DNA of 9,263 bases from Syntrophaceae bacterium (GTDB lineage Bacteria > Desulfobacterota > SM23-61): positions 1,979 to 11,241 of the forward strand of contig PMCE01000331.1 of assembly GCA_003154025.1 (NCBI GenBank), given 5' to 3'. The translations under genes were made by a program, and so were the position numbers. Positions 6,628 to 9,263 of the stretch are shown piece by piece. Within the stretch, counting starts at the first letter, position 1. Every line of letters begins with the position of its first letter. A model generated the notes under the pieces. That model was given only the letters and a program-made list of their open reading frames with translations. It was not told where the DNA came from and did no database searches.

Positions 6628-6978
6628 TCAACCCAAGATGTCGAATAGGGAACCCAGCATCGAGTCTTGCGCCTTCAGGGTCTTCAGGTTGGCTTCAAAG
6701 CCGTGCTTGGTGGTTTGAAGGTTGACGATCTCCTCGGTAAGATCCACGTTGGATGATTCGCGGGGTTTTCCGGTCCCGTCCTCGGAGGGAATGGGCGCTC
6801 CGGGGGTGTTGACCTTGCTGATGGATACGATTACGCCGGAAGAATCGGCCTCCTCGAAGGTGGCCCGGCTCTTTTTAAAACCATCGGTGTTTGAATTGGC
6901 AATATTATCGGCGGTAACGTCAAGTTTCTTCCCGTAAGCATCGAGGGCGGAGAGAGCGGTGTTCAGTACGGCGGTCAT
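6628..6978 (-). CDS. Short flagellar basal-body rod/hook-family protein
   Basis: A 116-residue protein with both terminal signatures of flagellar axial proteins (FlgB/C/E/F/G). The N-terminus, LNTALSALDAYGKKLDVTAD followed by NIANSNTDGFKK (residues 5-36), matches the rod-protein N-terminal domain with its N-x-A-N-x-x-T-x-G-F/Y-K motif. The C-terminus, NVDLTEEIVNLQTTKHGFEA and so on (about residues 78-116), matches the FlgE/FlgG C-terminal helix (SNVDLTEEFVNM... type). The centre is only about 40 residues, so the protein is shorter than FlgC (about 135-150) and much shorter than FlgG or FlgE. The ATG at 6976-6978 has a perfect AGGAGG seven bases upstream. No other flagellar gene is nearby, but a sigma-28-like promoter precedes it. 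It is probably exported and added to, or accessory to, the flagellar axis; the exact role is unknown. Confidence 0.8.
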   Translation of the reverse strand: MTAVLNTALSALDAYGKKLDVTADNIANSNTDGFKKSRATFEEADSSGVIVSISKVNTPGAPIPSEDGTGKPRESSNVDLTEEIVNLQTTKHGFEANLKTLKAQDSMLGSLFDILG

Positions 6979-7011
6979 AAGGAAACCTCCTCAAAAATAC
7001 CTGCTCCCGGT

Positions 7012-7039
7012 TTATCGGCAAACTGGGAAAAATCCTTTA
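7012..7039 (-). promoter_or_regulatory. Sigma-28 (FliA-type) promoter for the flagellar-type gene
   Basis: On the minus strand TAAAGGAT (7039-7032) and GCCGATAA (7019-7012) are separated by 12 bases. The FliA consensus is TAAAGTTT-N11-GCCGATAA. The -10 element matches eight of eight bases, and the -35 has TAAAG plus the final T. The spacing is one base longer than ideal. Transcription would start near 7005, giving a leader of about 27 bases before the ATG at 6978. The pattern is seen directly; use by a flagellar sigma factor is inferred. Confidence 0.65.
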
Positions 7040-7093
7040 GGCCTTATTAATAAAAACATGTTGTTAAGAAGGAAATATCCTTCATAGAGGCGC

Positions 7094-7276
7094 GTAGGGG
7101 CACGATGCATCGTCCCCCTACAACCGCGGTTGCCGGCAGAGCCATCTTTTCCGAGCAACGTCGCGGAAAAAGCCTAGGCGCTTGCGAATGAAATCGTGCG
7201 CAAAATGGGGACAAATTGTAGATGCAACCCTGCGTGGTTGCCCATCTTGTGGGCGGCCACATAGGGCCGCCCCTAC
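7094..7276. mobile_element. MITE-like palindromic repeat element, 183 bases
   Basis: The element is bounded by an 8-base inverted repeat, GTAGGGGC (7094-7101) and GCCCCTAC (7269-7276). Its left end is itself a 28-base near-perfect palindrome (7094-7121, one mismatch), followed by the palindrome CAACCGCGGTTG (7121-7132). Inside are TTTTCCG/CGGAAAA (7147-7153, 7164-7170) and GCAACC/GGTTGC (7224-7229, 7236-7241). The right end is a hairpin, GGGCGGCC/GGCCGCCC (7251-7258, 7265-7272). GTAGGGGC...GCCCCTAC palindromes are common dispersed non-coding repeats in environmental genomes. No transposase is present. No clear target-site duplication was seen. Confidence 0.5.
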
Positions 7277-7393
7277 AAAAAGTCCTGTTTAGTTCTGGCT
7301 TGGCCGGGGGAGGGTCTTTTTGTCGGAATACCGGGCGGAGACCTCAAAATCTCGGGAAAAAGCCAATCAATCAGCGATAAAAGGAGATGAGGC

Positions 7394-7810
7394 ATGCAAG
7401 CCGAGGATAGCCGGGTCCAGAGAACCCACCTGTCCGTGTCCGAAGAGCTAGTGGGAAAAGTGGAGAAGATCGAAAGCGGAAAATCTTCCCAAGTGGTTTT
7501 GAAGACGGTTCCGCGGATGGGGGTGGATGAGAAAGGCCTGGTCCATGGAGGGTTCACTTTCGGCCTGGCGGATTATGCGGCTATGGTGGCGGTCAACGAT
7601 CCCTTTGTGGTCCTTCTCTCCTCCCAGGTTCGGTTTGTGAAACCGGTCGCCACGGGGGAAAGCCTGACGGCTCGGGCTCAGGTGACCGAAGAGGAAGGGA
7701 GAAAGAGAAAAGTCCAGTGCGAGGTCTACAACCAGGACCAACAGAAGGTCTTGGAAGGAGAATTCCTCTGTTTAATCCTGAGCCAACACGTTCTGGAGAA
7801 AAAAAGTTAG
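7394..7810 (+). CDS. Hotdog-fold thioesterase-like protein (PaaI/4HBT superfamily)
   Basis: A 138-residue protein of the size of single hotdog-domain acyl-CoA thioesterases. The central motif GLVHGGFTFGLADYAAMVAV (residues 48-67) corresponds to the HGG-...-L-A-D helix of the PaaI/4HBT superfamily, in which the Asp/Glu of the helix is catalytic; Asp60 is the candidate here. The following strands, SSQVRFVKPVATGESLTARA (77-96) and then the EGRKRKVQCEVYNQ strand, fit the rest of the fold. The ATG at 7394 has AAGGAG seven bases upstream. Hotdog proteins of this type hydrolyse acyl-CoA thioesters in the cytoplasm as dimers or tetramers. The natural acyl-CoA is unknown, and non-catalytic acyl-binding members exist. 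It is followed by 178 bases and then the selenoprotein gene, which has its own promoter. Confidence 0.8.
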   Translation: MQAEDSRVQRTHLSVSEELVGKVEKIESGKSSQVVLKTVPRMGVDEKGLVHGGFTFGLADYAAMVAVNDPFVVLLSSQVRFVKPVATGESLTARAQVTEEEGRKRKVQCEVYNQDQQKVLEGEFLCLILSQHVLEKKS

Positions 7811-7903
7811 GAGACCCGATGCCTTTCCTTGTGGGCTGCCATTATTGAAGGAAAAGGACGAATCCTTCGAAGGTCGAACTGCATCTCAATGATGGGATTT
7901 ATT

Positions 7904-7932
7904 TTGGTTTTGAGGCGGATATCTGGTAAAAT
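7904..7932 (+). promoter_or_regulatory. Extended -10 promoter for the HesB-like selenoprotein gene
   Basis: TAAAAT (7927-7932, five of six) is preceded by TGG, forming an extended -10. A weak -35 TTGGTT (7904-7909) sits exactly 17 bases upstream. Transcription would start near 7939, giving a leader of about 50 bases. The leader holds a small stem, CCGCC/GGCGG (7952-7956, 7960-7964), before the ribosome site. Confidence 0.5.
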
Positions 7933-7977
7933 GAATTAAGTGAATGATCCTCCGCCGTTGGCGGGGAAATATACTAG

Positions 7978-7983
7978 AGGAGG
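7978..7983 (+). promoter_or_regulatory. Ribosome binding site fixing the selenoprotein start
   Basis: A perfect AGGAGG lies five bases before the ATG at 7989. This decides the reading frame: that ATG opens the HesB-like frame which runs into the UGA at 8088. The overlapping GTG-started frame at 7940 has no comparable site. Confidence 0.75.
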
Positions 7984-7988
7984 AAAAA

Positions 7989-8294
7989 ATGTTTCAGGTT
8001 TCGGAAAAGGCCGCAGAGATGTTGAAGGAATACTTCAAAGACCGGGAAACCCTTCCCACCATCCGGATTTACCTAGCCCCCGGCGGGTGATCCGGGCCCT
8101 CCTTGGGCATGGTTCTGGACGAACCAAAAGCAGACGACGAAATCTTCAAGGAAAACGGACTCACCTACGCGATGGAGAAGAAGCTCTACGAGGAAGTAAA
8201 ACCCGTCCAATTAGATTATATTCAGACGCCGCGGGGTTCAGGGTACAAAATTACCTCGAACATGCAGAAATCCTGCGGGTCCTGCAGCTGCTAA
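7989..8294 (+). CDS. HesB/IscA-like selenoprotein with in-frame UGA (Sec34)
   Basis: Read through the TGA at 8088-8090, this frame gives 101 residues of the HesB-like (seleno)protein family (TIGR01911, recalled). It begins MFQVSEKAAEMLKEYF, then IRIYLAPGG-U-SGPSLGMVLDEP, and ends SCGSCSC before a TAA. Sec34 falls exactly where A-type iron-sulfur carriers have the first conserved Cys (G-C-S-G), and the C-terminal CGSCSC supplies the other cluster-ligand cysteines. The same conserved protein continues in phase on both sides of the UGA, which argues against a frameshift or a real stop. A SECIS-like hairpin begins 20 bases after the UGA. The start is fixed by AGGAGG five bases upstream. The expected role is binding, storing or delivering Fe-S clusters or related metal/selenolate chemistry; family biochemistry is little known. 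A conventional annotation would give a 33-residue stub or a start inside the gene. No selA, selB, selC or selD is in the window. Confidence 0.88.
8088..8126 (+). promoter_or_regulatory. UGA selenocysteine codon and bacterial SECIS hairpin
   Basis: The UGA is at 8088-8090. GGTTC (8111-8115) and GAACC (8121-8125) form a perfect 5-base stem around the loop TGGAC (8116-8120), extended by T8110-A8126 to six pairs. The stem starts 20 bases and the loop 25 bases after the UGA. The loop has G at its second and third positions. This fits bacterial SECIS features as generally described: a short stem-loop inside the coding region, apical loop roughly 16-37 bases after the UGA, with a G near the loop start for SelB binding. 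A lesser GCCC/GGGC stem (8096-8108) lies between and could stack below it. Confidence 0.72.
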
Positions 8295-8299
8295 CCGCA

Positions 8300-8375
8300 G
8301 TTTCGGGTTCCGGGTTTCGAGTTCGTTCAAGGAAGGGTGCTCCTAACCCGAAACTTGAAACCCGAAACCCGAAAA
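8300..8375. repeat. Imperfect inverted repeat of GGGTTTCG units, possible bidirectional terminator
   Basis: The left arm (8300-8325) is built of TTTCGGG/GGGTTTCG units, and the right arm (8349-8375) is its near reverse complement (CCCGAAA units), differing by about three positions, with a 23-base loop. It starts six bases after the selenoprotein stop. The right arm runs into A/T-rich sequence with a T5 run (8377-8382), so it could terminate the selenoprotein transcript. The minus-strand HEAT gene ends inside the loop. Arrays of GAAACCCGAAAC type are familiar dispersed repeats in deltaproteobacterial genomes. Confidence 0.6.
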
Positions 8376-9263
8376 TATTTTTGGGTTTTAATCGTCCCGT
8401 CCCGTTTGGACGGAGGGCCTATGATCCTCGGGGCGGGTCTTTTGGGGTGAGAAGATTTTAGGATTTTCTGGGCCACTTCCCGGACCCGGGGGTCCGAATC
8501 ATTCCCCAGAGAGACGAGAACTTCCGCCGCTCGGGGATGGGAGATCTGACTCAGAGCATAGGCCGCCGTGGCCCGCACTTCTGCCCACCCACTTTTCAAC
8601 CTCGAAAACAATCCTTGCCGGCGGGTCAGGATTTTCGTCAGGGGTTCAACGCAGGCCGGATCTCCAATCTGCCCCAAGGCCCGGCAGCAGCCTACCAGGA
8701 GGTCACTCTTTTTCTGATTTCGCAGCAGGGAGAGGAGAGGGCCCACGGCTCCGGATAGCTTCAGCTTTCCCAGGCACTCGATGCACTCCATGGCCAGACG
8801 GGGATCATTCCCCTGCGCATATTCCAGCAGGAGTTCCTTGGACTGGGTGTCGTTCAGGCGTTCCAGAAGCCGAAAAGCAGCCTGGCGGACTTGGGGATTT
8901 TCTTCCCCCAGAGTCTGAGCCAGTTCGGCTTTAAGGTCCCGGGTCGCGTCTTCGATCACCTCCAGGATCCGGGCCCGCTCCTCGGCCGTCCCCCCCAAAA
9001 CAGCCTCTTTCTTGAGCAGGACTACCCCGTCATTTCCAGCTTTGGTCAGCAGACTGGCCGCCAGGGTCCTGACTCTCAGGTCCTCCGTTTTCTTGACCGC
9101 TTCCAGAAGAATAAAGATCGCCGCCCGGCCGAGGCAGCCCAGGAGAAGGACGGCGTTCTGGTGGCGGAATGAATCTTCGGAATTCAGGTCGGCGAGGAGA
9201 AATTTCTGGGCCCCCGGGTCCAGCTTCCGCTCCAGAACTTTGGCGAGGCGTTGGGAATAGGGA
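8327..9263 (-). CDS. HEAT-repeat protein, N-terminus beyond the window
   Basis: The visible 311 residues are the C-terminal part of a protein whose frame is still open at the window edge; a TTG at 8996-8998 is not a needed start because the frame continues upstream with similar repeats. It is made of paired amphipathic helices of about 30 residues typical of HEAT/PBS-lyase-like repeats, for example ENPQVRQAAFRLLERLNDTQ, DPRLAMECIECLGKLKLSGA, CCRALGQIGDPACVEPLTKI, AEVRATAAYALSQISHPRAA and SDPRVREVAQKIL. Such solenoids usually mediate protein-protein contacts and no enzyme motif is seen. The last 20 residues or so (after SHPKRPAPRIIGPPSKRDG) are basic, and the very end, KYFRVSGFKFRVRSTLP, is encoded by the GGGTTTCG inverted repeat. 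The original C-terminus may have been altered by repeat insertion. The gene is convergent with the selenoprotein gene. Confidence 0.85.
   Translation of the reverse strand, partial: PYSQRLAKVLERKLDPGAQKFLLADLNSEDSFRHQNAVLLLGCLGRAAIFILLEAVKKTEDLRVRTLAASLLTKAGNDGVVLLKKEAVLGGTAEERARILEVIEDATRDLKAELAQTLGEENPQVRQAAFRLLERLNDTQSKELLLEYAQGNDPRLAMECIECLGKLKLSGAVGPLLSLLRNQKKSDLLVGCCRALGQIGDPACVEPLTKILTRRQGLFSRLKSGWAEVRATAAYALSQISHPRAAEVLVSLGNDSDPRVREVAQKILKSSHPKRPAPRIIGPPSKRDGTIKTQKYFRVSGFKFRVRSTLP

Larger units (their letters stand above)
6979..7393. other. Divergent intergenic region
   Basis: This 415-base region lies between the flagellar-type gene (minus) and the hotdog gene (plus). It contains the sigma-28-like promoter (7012-7039), the inverted-repeat element (7094-7276) and about 115 bases before the hotdog start, in which I see no good plus-strand promoter. 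No coding region is supported: the frames open across the repeat element resemble no protein and run through its palindromes. Confidence 0.6.

Noticed and set aside
6628..6630. TGA at the end of the flagellar-type gene as a selenocysteine codon
   Set aside because: The family naturally ends at this point (MLGSLFDILG), no Cys is expected here, and no stable hairpin starts 15-35 bases downstream. Kept only as a weak read-through possibility.
7047..7262. 71-codon minus-strand frame in the divergent intergenic region
   Set aside because: It reads straight through the palindromes of the repeat element, has no ribosome site and resembles no protein.
8996..8998. TTG as the start of the HEAT-repeat gene
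   Set aside because: The frame continues open to the window edge with further HEAT-like helices (for example QNAVLLLGCLGRAAIFILLE), so the true start lies outside.

Overview
The window looks like a chromosomal segment of an anaerobic bacterium, most likely a deltaproteobacterium in the broad sense (Desulfobacterota). The reasons are a moderately GC-rich sequence by eye, a TRAP transporter, a flagellar-type gene with a sigma-28-like promoter, a B12/radical SAM enzyme, and above all a HesB/IscA-like gene whose key cysteine codon is an in-frame UGA. That last gene implies the host decodes UGA as selenocysteine. The taxonomic assignment is inference; no rRNA or tRNA was seen.

Layout. 1-172: short direct repeats, then a good sigma-70 promoter. 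173-1744 (+): B12-binding-domain radical SAM protein. 1745-1970: convergent intergenic region with inverted repeats. 1971-6260 (-): a cluster transcribed right to left, with an acetamidase/formamidase (6260-5307), a 460-base gap that may encode a tiny membrane protein, then dctP (4846-3821), an 84-base spacer with a strong stem-loop, dctQ (3736-3254) and dctM (3254-1971), the last two joined by a TAATG overlap. 6261-6627: gap holding a 34-codon hydrophobic frame (-) and an apparently decayed frame (+). 6628-6978 (-): short flagellar rod/hook-family protein with a sigma-28-like promoter. 6979-7393: divergent intergenic region with a 183-base MITE-like element. 7394-7810 (+): hotdog-fold thioesterase-like protein. 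7989-8294 (+): HesB-like selenoprotein with UGA at 8088-8090 and a bacterial SECIS-like hairpin 20 bases downstream. 8300-8375: long imperfect inverted repeat between convergent genes. 8327-9263 (-): HEAT-repeat protein, N-terminus outside the window.

How the parts may work together. The TRAP genes encode a complete importer (periplasmic binding protein, small and large membrane subunits). Its binding protein has an Arg at the usual carboxylate-binding position, so an organic acid is likely. The amidase upstream on the same strand could act on an imported or related compound, but co-transcription is not proven. The selenoprotein probably works in iron-sulfur cluster trafficking. The remaining genes show no evident shared pathway.

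The strongest signal is the selenocysteine HesB-like gene, which conventional gene calling would split or replace by a wrong frame. This family is already known as HesB-like selenoproteins, so the observation is a recoding event rather than a new family. The less familiar signals are the short flagellar-type protein behind a sigma-28-like promoter, and the hydrophobic frame that follows its UGA stop in phase.
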